A program made the position numbers and the translations under genes. Positions 45,634 through 57,019 of a DNA stretch of 64,000 nt are shown piece by piece. A model generated the notes under the pieces. It saw only the letters and a list, made by a program, of their open reading frames with translations. It made no database searches and had not been told where the DNA came from. Origin of the DNA: Cornus controversa. Its lineage: Eukaryota; Streptophyta; Magnoliopsida; Cornales; Cornaceae. The stretch spans positions 35,413,501-35,477,500 of the forward strand of contig CM048846.1 of assembly GCA_026545225.1 (NCBI GenBank). The letters run 5' to 3'. The number at the start of each line of letters is the position of its first letter. Positions within the stretch are counted from its first letter, which is position 1.

Positions 45634-47363
45634 TTTGATGAGTGTTATGTTGTGGCTTGAATTTTGTCTTGGCCTGGGTCGCGTTGCAACCTAGTTTTGA
45701 TCCAAAAAATTTTACAACTCATTTTTCACTTACGAGTTTGGACCCTGATTAGGACTCTCTTATATACCAGTATATAAGGGCATCTAGGGTTTGGAGTGGG
45801 ATTAAGAGAGAGAACATTGTAAATCACAGGAAGAGAGTGAGAGTGAGAGAGCGAGAGCTAGGGTTTGAGATTGAAACTTGTAATTCCTGATTTTTGCATA
45901 GTGAAAACTTTCGTCGGATTTTCATTGTGGACGTAGGCAGATCATCAAATCACGTAAATACTTGTGTTCTATGTGGTGTTTGTTTCATTTTCTGTCGTGT
46001 TTCGTGATTGTGCTTGGTTGTGGCCGATTGTCATAACAATAACTATATATATATATATATATATTAAATGGGAAAAAATTAATATAACACATTTAATATA
46101 CATTTTTTTTCACATATGTTCTTTAATTTGCTCAAGCCCCCCATACCTTATGTTTCCCATTGTGCTTAGGCTCTAGGAAACTTGTGGTGCCTTAATGCGC
46201 TTTGAACATTTAATAACTATTATTTTACTAATCATATATAATAATTCACTTGTTCATTCTACGTGTCTTGTCAATGGGTACAATAATTTCTATGAACACC
46301 GTATGGAGATAAACTCATGACCAGTGTTGAAGGAGGGAAATGGGAGGGTTGGCGTAGAGGGGTAATTGCCTTCTCAACATTCAGAAATTTTGTTTTTTAT
46401 TGTGTATGTTGTGTGGTATACAAGCTTACCTTTTGACATTAATTTTGGGCAAAGTGATTGCTCCTGGATTCGAACCCTCATCCTCACATTTGTCAATCCG
46501 ATTTTTTACCCTTGCACCAAGTAATGGCCCTTAATTTCACAAAAATGAGAGCTGAAGAACTCTAAAAGAGAAATCCTAAAGTATGATTTCCTTTAAATAG
46601 TGCACACTTACATAAGTGCTCTAGTGTGCTTCGATTGCTAGTTTGTGACTCAAGGATCAAAATTAAAAAAAAGAAAAAAAAAGTGAATTACATTAAACTA
46701 AAGCTCCTAAAAACTTGAGTTTTACATACACCAATTATGACATTGAAAAAATATGTGGAAGAAGTTGAAAAAGAAGAAGGAAAAGAAATAAATGAAGAAA
46801 AAGATATGAATTACTTCAAATTTAATCTATAAAAAATAGAAAGGAAAGAGATGGGATGTTAGAATTATTAAAAATCTTTACTTTGGAGCCTGCACAAACA
46901 ACTCAGTTGTAAGGCCTTTGGGACTACTCCCCTTGGGTTTCTGGTTCGAGTCTCATCAAAGGTGAGTGATGGAGACCAAGGCACGACTCAAGAGCTGGAA
47001 CCGCATATGACTTGCACTTACTATTGGAGAAGGGGAAACAATAAATAGAATTGGGAATTTGTATAAATTAGGGCAACGTAATTATATTTATTGTTATTTT
47101 TGGTAATGTAGTTTGGATTTTAGGGTTAATTTGGTATTCTCCATCACTATGTTTTAGGGTTTATTAGGATTTGCTTAATATTTTGCCTATATAAAGGCCT
47201 AGACAATGCAACTTTTGATTATTGAAATATTATCGTCAGTTTGAGAATTCTTTGTCTTATTCTCCCTCATTGTTCTTGCTCTTTTCAATCCATTAGTCTC
47301 TCTAGCTTATATTTTCAATCTGTCTTCTCAACCCTTTAATTTGTCTTCTCACCTAATTCTTCT
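45211..47363 (+). other. Single-copy intron DNA with old LTR and SINE-like fragments
   Basis: No gene. About 45640-46040 resembles a copia LTR: a TATATA promoter-like site near 45760, an AG-rich leader, then GTGGACGTAGGCAGATCATC, a phrase seen in plant copia LTR ends. Two tRNA-like patches are visible: GGATTCGAACCCTC (minus orientation, about 46467-46480) and TCTGGTTCGAGTCTC (about 46940-46954). The stretch 47060-47363 looks like another LTR (TATA-type CCTATATAAAGG near 47190) that resumes at 53621. Confidence 0.4.
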
Positions 47364-47924
47364 TGAAATACCCCTAACAAATTTCACATATGAGGTGGTC
47401 AGTCTCACACATAAAACCTGAGAAATATCTACAATTGATAGCAAACAAACATAGAATACAAAGACAAAAGGAAAGAATTTTAAATGTTGAAAGGAAAGTC
47501 TAACTGAGATAAAATAAATAACATTAAATAAATATAATAGTAGTCCGAGCAATATAACTCAGAAGTCCCTTAACTTAAGGACCCCATCACCAAAAATAAC
47601 AAAAACAAATAATGTTCTAGAAATGATCTAAGTCCCTACCCTGGTGTTTGGTAAGGAATAGATGACTGCTCCGCTCTACGAACTCCATGCCCTAACCTTG
47701 AGGTGGAAACTGCCTGAGACCTGAAATATTCAACAAAGTGGGTTAAACCCACGAGCAAGTTTTCTCTACTACAACCTAATCAAAGAACTCGTAAACATAC
47801 CCTCTACATGAGGACAATAAAATATATATATATATATATATACACACACAGACATACCCTTTCTCACTTAACCTACAGTTCCAAACTAGGACACGTTTTC
47901 CTAAGTTTAATCCAAAGGCAATCC

Positions 47925-48215
47925 ATACATGCCCGAACCCCCCTTATTAAGCACATACCCTATTACTATTTGGCAGTCCGGACATGCCTTCCTTATCTAC
48001 ATATTATATACCTTATTAAGTAATTGGCAAACCTCACATGCCCCGCCCTTATCTAAAAGTATATTGAATACCTTATTATGTAATTGGCAATCCTCACATG
48101 CCTCCCTTGTAATCCTATTAAATACCTTATTAGGTATTGGCAATCCTCACATACCTCCCTTATAAACCAATTAAATACCTTATTAGGTATTGGCAATCCT
48201 TACATGCCTCCCATA
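47925..48215 (-). repeat. Diverged minisatellite in solo LTR copy 4
   Basis: The phrase TACCTTATTAGGTATTGGCAA recurs in shortened form about four to five times with CATGCCTCCC-type ends. The spacing is irregular compared with the 69-bp arrays. Confidence 0.75.
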
Positions 48216-49225
48216 TTCCTTAAAATAAAATAAAATAAAATAAAATAAAACTCGACATACCTAAAAGCACATTAATTAACCTAATGGAATTCCAATCATC
48301 ACAATAAATAATACATAAAACAATTAAACTAAATCCAATATACCATGAACAATTATAGTTGCAAAGGAAACAATTAAGGAAGAACAAAACAATCAAAAAG
48401 GAAAACACATACTCAAGCCTACAATTTAACTTAAACATTAAGGGTATCTAAACCTAGCTCTAAACTCGATTTTCGTGCATAAACCGTCTTAAAAGACTTA
48501 ATTCACCTTTCTGGAATTTTCTGGAATTTTTTGTAATTTAAAAATATTTCCGAAACAAAAGAAAATAAAATTTCAATTTTCGAGGTACACTTTTTATACT
48601 AATTCTACAACAAGGGGAACTTATTTCGTCTTGAAATTTGAAACCCAAGTGTATTCTACCCCTAGAAGATTAATTTAAAATTTCAAAGATTTTCAAGAAG
48701 TTCAAAGTAATTTAAAAATATTTTTCTATTTTTTTTAACTTTAAATGATTTAAAAAAAATAAAAAAATATTAAAGCATTCTGGACTGGGCAGTGGGTGCG
48801 CTTGGTGAGTAGGATCGGACCAAAAATTTTTTGGTCCTCACCGGCCACCGGAAGCAGGCGCATGTGCCCCCACGCACCGGCGCTACGCGCGGGCGAGGAG
48901 CGTGCGCTGGGTTTCTTCCTCAGCGTGCTACCACGCCGTTTCCGGTGGCCCTCTGGCCACCGTTCGCCTCCATTTTTACTCCATTCTTCTCCTCTCGATG
49001 TAGGCTACATATTGGTGTGAAAAGCCCCATAAAAAATGGCCCGAACGAAAACGCTCAATACACAAGTTTTAGGGTTCTTCAACAAAATTTCAAAATTAAT
49101 CCCAAATTCCTCCATTATCTAATTTCAAATGTTCAAGGATCATTTACCCGAGCAAGAATAACATAGAAGGGGACAAATTTACAACCTTTACAAACCCCAG
49201 ATTCGTGCTCATATGTATCTACGCA

Positions 49226-49245
49226 TACGCGCGCGTGCGCGCGAG

Positions 49246-49300
<55 letters not shown>
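49226..49300. repeat. Alternating purine-pyrimidine block (CG/CA/TA)
   Basis: A nearly unbroken alternation: CGCGCGTGCGCGCG, then about 15 CA repeats, then about 10 TA repeats, inside solo LTR copy 4. Runs of this kind adopt Z-DNA or cruciform structure in vitro. Confidence 0.9.
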
Positions 49301-50186
49301 CCCTAAGCATATATTCATCTACTATATGCAATCTCACGAAATTTTGAACAGAAACACATAGATTAACATGCCCAAATATATACTCGCAAATACACTCAAA
49401 TAACACAAAACTTAGACTATGCATATAGGTTCAAAGGGGAAGAAAAGAGTTCGAACTTGTCTTTCGATGAACAAGAACTCGTCCCAATGAATCGCTCCTT
49501 CTATTCCTCCTTTCTTGCGTCTATGTTCTTTCGGTCTCTGTGCGTATAAGCGACAGAAACTCTAACCCTTTTCTTTTTCCTTTCTTTATTTTTTAGGAAA
49601 CTAATAAAAATCTAAAATAATTAAAAGAAAGGAAATTAAAAATAAACTGTAACCCATCAAAATAAGTACGCACCTAGCCCAACCATACATAATTATATTC
49701 CAGCCCAAACTCAACCCAAACCCAAACTCACCTTAACCCAAACTGGAAAAGAATTAAAATAAAAGAAAATACAAAAGCATAGTCCAACTGAAAAAAATAA
49801 AACAACCTAAAACATTTAAGGCATTCCATAAACAATTTAAGGCGCAGTAAAAAAATATTAATAATAATTAAACACACAAAGCACTTAAAGCACTTGTAAT
49901 ACCTCGTAATTTGAGAATATCTAAATTGGGTTTTTATTTATTTGATAGAGTTTTTAATTATTTAAATGCTTTAATTAATTTTGTCAATGCCTGTTTTTAT
50001 ATGTTTAATGTGGACGTTTGAATTGTTGCTAAGTGTTGATTGAGTTTAATTGTGTGTTAAATATTTGTTTTAAATATAGTTTTTTTTTTTGTTAAATAAA
50101 AATATGTTGGTTTGGGTTGCATTTTCTTTATTTTTGTTTTATTATTATTATTATTAGGTTGGGATAGGCTGCTGGGCTGGGCTATA

Positions 50187-50223
<37 letters not shown>

Positions 50224-50685
50224 ATATATCTATATATATTTATATATAGTTGGGCTAAATATTTTATATTTATTAGTTTAATTATTTAGGAATATTAAAT
50301 AAGAGAGAAGAAATTAGGGTTCAGTAGTTTTTACGCACAGAGGTTTCCTACGCACAGATAGGGAGAAAACGGTAGACGCCAGGAAAAGAGAAAAAAAAAT
50401 GAATTTTTGCTCAACATCACAAGGCAAGTTCGAACTCTTCTCTTCCCCTTTGAATCTATATACGAATATATTATTTGTATAAACATGTTGCTGGAATATA
50501 TGTACAATATATATATTAATTGTATAGACATGTTGTTAGAAATTTGTATGCAATTAATTATGAAATTAAATGATTTTGCATGCTAAGAATAATTCTCTGA
50601 ATTAAACATGAAGATTTTGGAGTTTTGGTACTGTTTTATAGTATTTTTGCATATGTATATACATGTATATATGATTGCATAGGCG

Positions 50686-50719
<34 letters not shown>

Positions 50720-51289
50720 CATGAAATTGGGTTTACTGTATTCATCATTTTTGAACGTTTTGTTCCGATTAAAAAGTAGATCTTACTTCCTAGAACAATC
50801 CTTGAAAGTTTGGTTGTGAACCGTTGGGTAGATTGACGGGAAATTGAGTTTGAAATTTTAGATTTTCGAAACTTGAAATTCCGTAGGCCGCGAGAGGGGG
50901 TGATTTTGGTACCAATGCGTAGCTTAGATCGATACGAATTCAATGGTATATTCATAAGGGCGATTCGGTGCCCGGAAGTGACCGAAAATGGTCGGAAACT
51001 TCGGCCACCATTGTTGAGCGTGAGAGCTTCAGGTGAGGGAAAAGAAAGAAAAGAAACCCCCACTCGCGTCGCCTGCGAGTAGGAGCGCGTGCCCCGGCTC
51101 TGGCTCCGGCTCCGGCGGGTCACCGGAAAAGTATTTTCGGGCCCCACTCGCGGGGGCCCACCTCTGGGTCCGATATGGGCCCATTCCGAATTATTTTGGT
51201 ATTTGTTTTGAATTTTTGGAAAAACTTGAAAATTTAAAAAATCATTTTTTAAAAATACTTTTGTAATTCTAAAAATTCCCAAACTTTTA

Positions 51290-51830
51290 TGTCAACTTCC
51301 TGAGAGCTTAATGAGCTTGGGGTTTAAATTTCATGTCGAAATGATTTACCATTGTCTTTAAATTAATTTTTATAGTGTCTAAAAATTGAATTTTTTAGCT
51401 TCTTTAATTTTAGAAAATACTTAGAAATTTTCAAAAATTCCAACATTTTTACTGTAACATTTTGGAGGCTAAATACATTTGGGTTTAAATTTTCAACTCA
51501 AAATAATCTTCCCTTGTTGTTCAATTGATTTTTAAAGTGTCCAAAAGTTGAGTTTTTCACTTTCTATAATTTTAGAAAATACATTTATAACTCCAAAAAA
51601 TTTTCAAATTTTTACTGTAACTTTCTGGAGGTTAAATAAAATTGGGTGTAAATTTTCATCTCGAAATGAGTTTCCCTTGGCGTTAAATTAATTTTTAAAG
51701 TGTCTAAAAGTTGGGTTTTCACCTTTTTTTATTTTTAGAAAATATTTTTAAAATTCCAAAAAAATGTAGAAAAATTTAGGTAACTTTATAGGATTAAAAT
51801 GCAACTGAGTTTTAAATTTCATGTGAAGAT
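51290..51830 (+). repeat. Degenerate ~160-bp tandem repeat in solo LTR copy 2
   Basis: Four blocks, each with a GTAACTTT/GTAACATT start, an AATTTTCA(T/A)CTC motif, AATTTTTAAAGTGTC and a TTTTAGAAAATA(C/T) end, drifting in sequence from one block to the next. Confidence 0.7.
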
Positions 51831-52269
51831 GAGTGTCCCTTGTGATTGTGTTGGTGGTAAACGTATGCTTCGAATTATGTTTTATTTTTCTTTTTGCTAG
51901 AAAAATATATTTTTACATTTCTCAAAAATTCTAGAAAATTCTAAATTGATTTAATAGGGTTCTTAGAAGTAGAATAGGCCCAGAAACCTAGATAAGAGTT
52001 AGGTTTAGACTCCCTTGTAGATTTGAGTCCATTGGGGGTTGGATTGGGTGTTTGCCTCTAAAATGGTTAAATTGTGTTATTTGATTTACTTAAATGTATT
52101 TTCTTTTAAGGATATAAATGCCCATTAAATACTTTATTATAGTTTTCTTGTGAACGATTTTTCTTATGGTGATAATTTCATGTCGAATAATTTGAATTAC
52201 TTTGTTTGTGCAAATTAAGATCATAATGCACCTTGTTTATTTTGTGTTTCATATTGAGATGGTATTTAT

Positions 52270-52620
52270 GCATTTTATTTGGCATGTAAGGATTGTCCGG
52301 TGTGTCAGGATCACCCATACCTAAAAAAGTATTTATGCATTATATTTGGCATGTTGGGATTGCCAAAGCGTGTAGAGATCGCCTAATACCTAATAAGGTA
52401 TCTATGCATTATATTTGGCATGTTGGGATTGCCAAGGCATGTCAGGATCGCCTAATACCTAATAAGGTATCTATGCATTATATTTAGCATGTTGGGATTG
52501 TCAAGGCATGTCGGGATCGCCTAATACCTAATAAAGTATCTATGCATTATACTTGGCATGTTGGGATTGCCAAGGTGTGTCGGGATCGCCAAACACTTAA
52601 TATGGTATCTTTATATTTTA
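52270..52620 (+). repeat. 69-bp minisatellite in solo LTR copy 2 (about 5 units)
   Basis: Units of GGCATGTTGGGATTGCCAA followed by a CGCCTAATACCTAATAAGGT segment, at about 68-69-base spacing. Confidence 0.92.
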
Positions 52621-53620
52621 TTTGGAGCATGTCAGGATTGCCTAATATCTAGTAAGAACATTTCTCGTTATATATTCGAGCATGTTACGATTATTTCTTG
52701 TGTAAACTTAAAACTAGTCTGCACTTGCATTAAGATAACTGATATGTTAGTGTAGGGTGTGGGGCGCTCTATTCTTGGGTCACAGGGTTAATTGGGGATA
52801 TATATTTATGAGTTGGTGGGTTATCTTTAATTGTATATAAACATAAATTTGTTATCTTGGGAAAAGGATTATTGGTGGAGGCAAGATAGGTTTGCCTAAT
52901 ACCTTGTAAGGCATTTGTAGAATATATGAAAGAAGGCATGTTAGGATTGTCTATGGTTTGAACTTAGAAATTTGTTTTATCTTTATTTTGATAATGGATG
53001 GGTTAGTTCTGAATATAGTTCTAGTTACTTCTAAGATAGGAGATTTAATGACTAAACCGTATAATTATATCTATATGTCTTTACTGTCCACATATAGAGT
53101 GTATGTTTACCGGTTCTCTGGTTGGGTTGTAGTAGAGAGAATTTGTTCGTGAGTTTAATCCACTTTGTTGATATTTCAAGTTTCAGACAGTTTCTATTAA
53201 GAGATTTGCGCGTGGAGTTCATAGAGCGTGACAATCATCCATTCCTTACCATACTTTAGTGTAGGGATTTAAATCTGTTCATAAAGTTTTACTTTTATGT
53301 TTTTTTTTTTTTTGGTTAAGGGGTCCTTGGGTTACCGGACTTCCAAGTTGTATCAATCAGAATAATACAATGTTATTTAACATGATTATTCATTTCAGTT
53401 AGACTTTCCTTTCAGCATTTATAATTCTTTTTCTTTTGTCATTGTATTATATGCTTGTTTGCTATCAGTTGTTAGTATCTCTCAAGTTTTGTGTATGAGA
53501 CTGGCCATCTCATGCGCAAATTTTTGTTGGGGTGTTTCAGCACTAAAAGAAATAATTTGACCAATAAAGCATTTAAATTAAAATTAAATAATCTAAAAAA
53601 TTATGGGGTATTACACTTCT

Positions 53621-55006
53621 AGTCTCATCTCCTCTTCTCATTCTCATCCCCTTCTTTCATTCTAGTTCAACAAAATAGGCCTACATGTCCTACATCAATT
53701 TGGTATTAGAGACTATTTGTCCTACATCAGTGAGGCCTGCATTTAACTGATGCATGTGGTTTGCGACGATTGCGTGCATCAGGAGTTGCAAACCATTTGA
53801 GAGTCCAAAGTGGCTAGCTGGTGAGTTGATTCTTCATTAATAAAAAAATAAAAAATGATTTTCTTTAGTAGGAGACCGGTTAATTTGGGGATTGATGAAT
53901 GCACTCTTTGGTACATTAGTTTCTTTTAATGTGAGCTCTCTTTTGAATATGAATTTTTTTCATTAATATTTTGATTACAATATTCCTGGGATATTTTAAT
54001 TTTATTGCAAATATTCTTTTTATGTTCATAGTAGTCGTAATTTTATTATAGTAATTTATTATTGCTTGTTATTTGATTATCTTTCAATATTTATTAACGG
54101 TTTTTGGTAGATAATGTTATTCGTTTAGATTCCTTTTTTTTTTAATTATAAAAGTACGTTATTATTATTCATATTAGCAATTTGATGGGCTTTTTATGAT
54201 TGTTGATAAGAATGGAACTTATCTAAGTGAAATACTATTTGCAATTAAAAAGATTGTGCGACTTTCTAGAAATGATCCCCACACCACCACAAGAAAAAAA
54301 ATATTAGCTTTGTTATGCTCATGGAATGTTGGTTCTTGTGACATTTGAACTTATTCCATTTGTTTGTCTCCAACACTTCTATTGAACTAGGTCATTTTAA
54401 ATCTTTAATTTTATTTTTAAATTTGTTGCTTTATAATTTGGTGGAGCAATTGACTTGTACCTCTAGCTATAAGATTGAAAATTAAATTTTATAGAACAAC
54501 TATTAGATGGTTAAAATTTTGGACGGCTAAGAAAGAGTTTATTCATAAAATGAGTGTAAAAGAAATGTGAATGTTGAGATGGTTGTGACAATAAGATGGA
54601 GAAAATACAAAAAAGTATATATATGGTTGAATTAGCATCAATTGGGGACAGAATGAGAGAGTATGTAAGGAAGCGTAACCTGACCCTCATTAAGGGTGAT
54701 GCTAAATGAAGGGAAAGATTAAAAGTAATATGGATTGAGATAGTTAGGAAGGATATGATAATATGTGATTTAACTGAGGTTTTGAGATTGATAGGGTGGA
54801 ATAGTCAAACAAGATTTATATAGCTGGTCTAAGACTCTATAGTTGAAAAGGGTTTAATTGAGTTGGGTGGAGTAAAGTACAAGTTGTTGTGGGCTTTATG
54901 TACATAGAAATCTTGAGCATTCATTTAAAGTAATTAAATCAAATATTTCATATTTTATACATTTTTATAGTGCTTGACTAACTCATGGTTTATTGTACTT
55001 CATCAG
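53621..55006 (+). other. Intron DNA with LTR end, primer site and LINE remnant
   Basis: 53621-53695 continues the LTR-like sequence broken at 47363. TGGTATTAGAGAC (53701-53713) is a decayed tRNA-iMet primer site, so this was an LTR element. At about 54640-54835 broken frames read RERLKVIWIEIVRKDM and LTEVLRLIGWN, like the C-terminal tail of an RTE-type LINE. No intact gene. It ends in the CAG acceptor at 55004-55006. Confidence 0.4.
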
Positions 55007-55501
55007 CTATTGTCTAGACAATTTTTCTCCTGATGATGGTATCACTTGGATGTGTGTTGAATGTGCCCCAAAGGCTGCTAAAGTGGTGTCATCGAGAAAA
55101 AGTGAGCGAGTAAATTTAAGAAAAGGCAGAGTTGTTGAAGTATGAATGAATAGGAAGAGAAAGCTGAATAGGAACTGTTCTTTGACAGCGAATAGAACTG
55201 TTTACATGGACAGACTGGCTGAAACAACTCAGTTACCAAGTGATAGTTCTCTCCCATGTGAGGAGATGAAGAACCTGCATATTGATGAGAAACTTGGGAA
55301 TCAAGAGCTTAGAAAGCGTAGAAGAAGGTTAATTCTTGAAGATGGGGACAGTCTGGAAGATGAATTTGAATTTATTAAAGCTGCAGCTTCTTCATTACCT
55401 TTTTATGATCATTGTGGTCCTGTGAATGTTTCGTATGGTCAGCAATCTTTAGAATCTGATGACTATGTCTATGCACGACCTGTTATGGATCCAATCTGGA
55501 G
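55007..55501 (+). pseudogene. PHD-finger gene, exon 2, with premature stop
   Basis: After a CAG acceptor the exon completes the PHD finger: CYCLDNF-type junction with exon 1, then DDGITWMCVECAPKAAK. A basic linker (SRKSERVNLRKG) follows, then an in-frame TGA at 55143-55145. The same frame then stays open for 119 codons (MNRKRKLNRN...), through a basic RKRRRR stretch, to VMDPIWR and a GTAATT donor. The family resemblance is to plant PHD proteins of the AIPP2 type, where the PHD finger binds histone H3 and a conserved domain starting near DPIWRGSFRI follows. Because the frame is shared on both sides of TGA, I read it as a nonsense mutation, not an exon end. Confidence 0.72.
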
Positions 55502-55679
55502 GTAATTTTTCTCTTTGGTAGGTTTACGGTTACCACATTCTAATACGTAGCTTGGCTAGTTTACATTATGGAACCACTCTACTATTGTGGGCACTTTTAT
55601 GAGTCATAGCCTGCAACGGAGGAATCAGTTCATTTATTTGCTGCTGGTTCACTTTTGTTGTCTTCTTTTTCTGTCACAG

Positions 55680-55731
55680 GGGATCATTTAGGATTGCCAA
55701 TGAAATGGACGAAACTCTTATTGGACTTATG
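55680..55731 (+). pseudogene. PHD-finger gene, exon 3, 5' part (split by LINE)
   Basis: After a CACAG acceptor the codons read GSFRIANEMDETLIGLM, in phase with exon 2 (W-R completed across the splice). The coding sequence breaks at GACTTATG, the target duplication of the LINE. An AGGTTTGT just after the break mimics a splice donor but belongs to the LINE. Confidence 0.78.
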
Positions 55732-56731
55732 CAAAGGTTTGTGACATAATAAAAAATGGAAATTGGTCTATTCCCTCTTGCCTCCAAAGACTTTTACCTG
55801 AGCTAAGAGACACATCTACCCTGCCAGTTCCTACCCCTTCCTCACCTGACCAATTTCTCTGGAACTCCCTTCCTTCATTCTCCCTATCTCTTACCATAAA
55901 TTCAATCTCTCCCCCTCTAGTTCCAGTAAACTAGCATCAAATTGTGTGGTTTAAAAGCAACATTCCAAGACACAGCTTCATTCTGTGGACAGCAACATTA
56001 GGGAGACTCTCAACATTGGACAGCCATTCAATGGCCTACAAAATGATTCTAAATCATTGCTGTTTGTGCCTGCAGAATAGTGAAACACCCTCTCACCTTT
56101 TCTTTCAATGTCCATTCTCCACCATTGTTTGGAAACACTTCTAGACCTTGTGTAACTTCCAAGTAAACTGCCTGACCTGGGAAGACCTTCTTAATTGGGC
56201 TTCTACAAATTAGACACATCCAATTTTTCATCTCTCTCAAACATTAGTTTTTGCAGCATGTGTTTACTTCATCTGGAATGAAAGGAACTGCAGAGCTCTT
56301 AGTGACAAAGCTACTTCCCCTCAACAACTTATTCAATGCATCTCAAGAACAATCAAGCTTAGGCTTCACTCACGCTCCTTCAAAGATTGCAAAGCAACCA
56401 GACAACTTGTAGCCACTTGGCATCTCCCCAGCACATCACTAAGGCCACCAAGGAAACCCCCAGACCTCCCACCATTACCTTTAAATCAAGGTCCAATCTC
56501 CTGACCCATTTTCCAAATCCCAACCCTTACCAATTTCCTAGCTTTCCCAATTCTCACTATCTTGCTATGTATGCCCAATGGCTGCTTTTGTACATATTCT
56601 GGCTCCTTTGTATATTATTTGTACTCAGCTCAATGTTTAAGGCCACAAAGCCTTGTTCACTCTTTATGGAGTTGGTTGTACACTTTTTCTTTTCATCAAT
56701 ATACTTACTTACCTTACAAAAAAAAAAAAAA
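55732..56731 (+). mobile_element. 5'-truncated L1-type LINE inside PHD exon 3
   Basis: A 1000-bp insertion bounded by an 8-bp direct repeat GACTTATG (55724-55731, 56732-56739) and ending in a poly-A run of about 14. It retains the reverse-transcriptase zinc-binding region near 55944-56144: VWFKSNIPRHSFILW, then HCCLCLQNSETPSHLFFQC with C-C-H-C ligands. There are several stops. The 5' truncation, poly-A tail and longer target duplication are the marks of target-primed reverse transcription. Confidence 0.88.
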
Positions 56732-56739
56732 GACTTATG

Positions 56740-56909
56740 GCCCCTTTATCTAGTAAAGGTTGCTCGAAAGTGTCTGATGCAGCAGTTTTGCTACCACCAA
56801 ATGTTAATGTTGAAATTTGGCCCAAATGTGATGCATGGCCAAAGAGTTTCAAGAGTTTGCCACCCACTGATGATAGCATTGCTCTCTATTTCTTTCCGGA
56901 ATAAGAAAT
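56740..56909 (+). pseudogene. PHD-finger gene, exon 3, 3' part, with second stop
   Basis: It resumes the frame after the LINE: APLSSKGCSKVSDAAVLLPP, then VEIWPKCDAWPKSFKS and DDSIALYFFPE. These are conserved blocks of the domain downstream of the PHD finger in AIPP2-like proteins. A TAA at 56902-56904 interrupts the frame two codons before the likely donor (GTAGCT, 56910). Confidence 0.75.
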
Positions 56910-56996
56910 GTAGCTTCTAACTAATTTTAACATATGTTTCTTAATTTTATGGTTTTTTTGGATTCATCCTCTGATCATTTATATATTCTGCTGAAG

Positions 56997-57019
56997 GGAT
57001 GAAAAAGTTTTTGACAGTC
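56997..57019 (+). pseudogene. PHD-finger gene, exon 4 start, disrupted by a solo LTR
   Basis: After a GAAG acceptor the codons for DEKVFDS follow. The family's next exon has this motif after FFPENER. The frame is broken after CAGTC by solo LTR copy 3; beyond that only TSD bases and a T remain (60643-60648) before a CACTA end. The rest of the gene is not in the window. Confidence 0.65.

Larger units (their letters stand above)
49895..53539 (+). mobile_element. Solo LTR (family S), copy 2, nested in copy 4
   Basis: 3645 bp starting TGTAATACCTCG and ending GGTGTTTCA, with target duplication GCACT (49890-49894, 53540-53544). It is inserted into copy 4 in the opposite orientation, about 75 bases from that copy's terminus. 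It closely resembles copy 1 throughout, including TA and TTA microsatellites, GC block (about 51060-51170), 160-bp series (51290-51830) and minisatellite. It has no transposition gene. Confidence 0.88.
47364..53615 (-). mobile_element. Solo LTR (family S), copy 4, split by copy 2
   Basis: The plus strand starts TGAAATACCCC and ends GGGGTATTACA, with target duplication CTTCT (47359-47363, 53616-53620). Removing the nested copy 2 and its 5-bp duplication leaves about 2.6 kb, shorter than the other members. It shares the diverged minisatellite (47925-48215), a GC-rich block (about 48790-48970), the AG leader (about 49430-49460) and the terminal consensus. It is the most diverged member. Confidence 0.85.

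Noticed and set aside
46930..46960. A tRNA gene suggested by GGTTCGAGTCTC
   Set aside because: Only a B-box-like motif is present; no cloverleaf or matching acceptor stem can be formed, so a SINE fragment is more likely.
48796..49166. GC-rich plus-strand frames near 48.8-49.2 kb
   Set aside because: They lie in the GC block of solo LTR copy 4, do not agree with the matching block in other copies and have no motif.
52270..52620. A CRISPR array (regular repeats)
   Set aside because: Adjacent 69-bp units with no unique spacers, inside a plant LTR.
55737..56731. An intron of about 1 kb between PHD exons 3 and 4
   Set aside because: The flanking 8-bp repeat, poly-A tail and zinc-binding LINE domain show an insertion; the exon is continuous without it.
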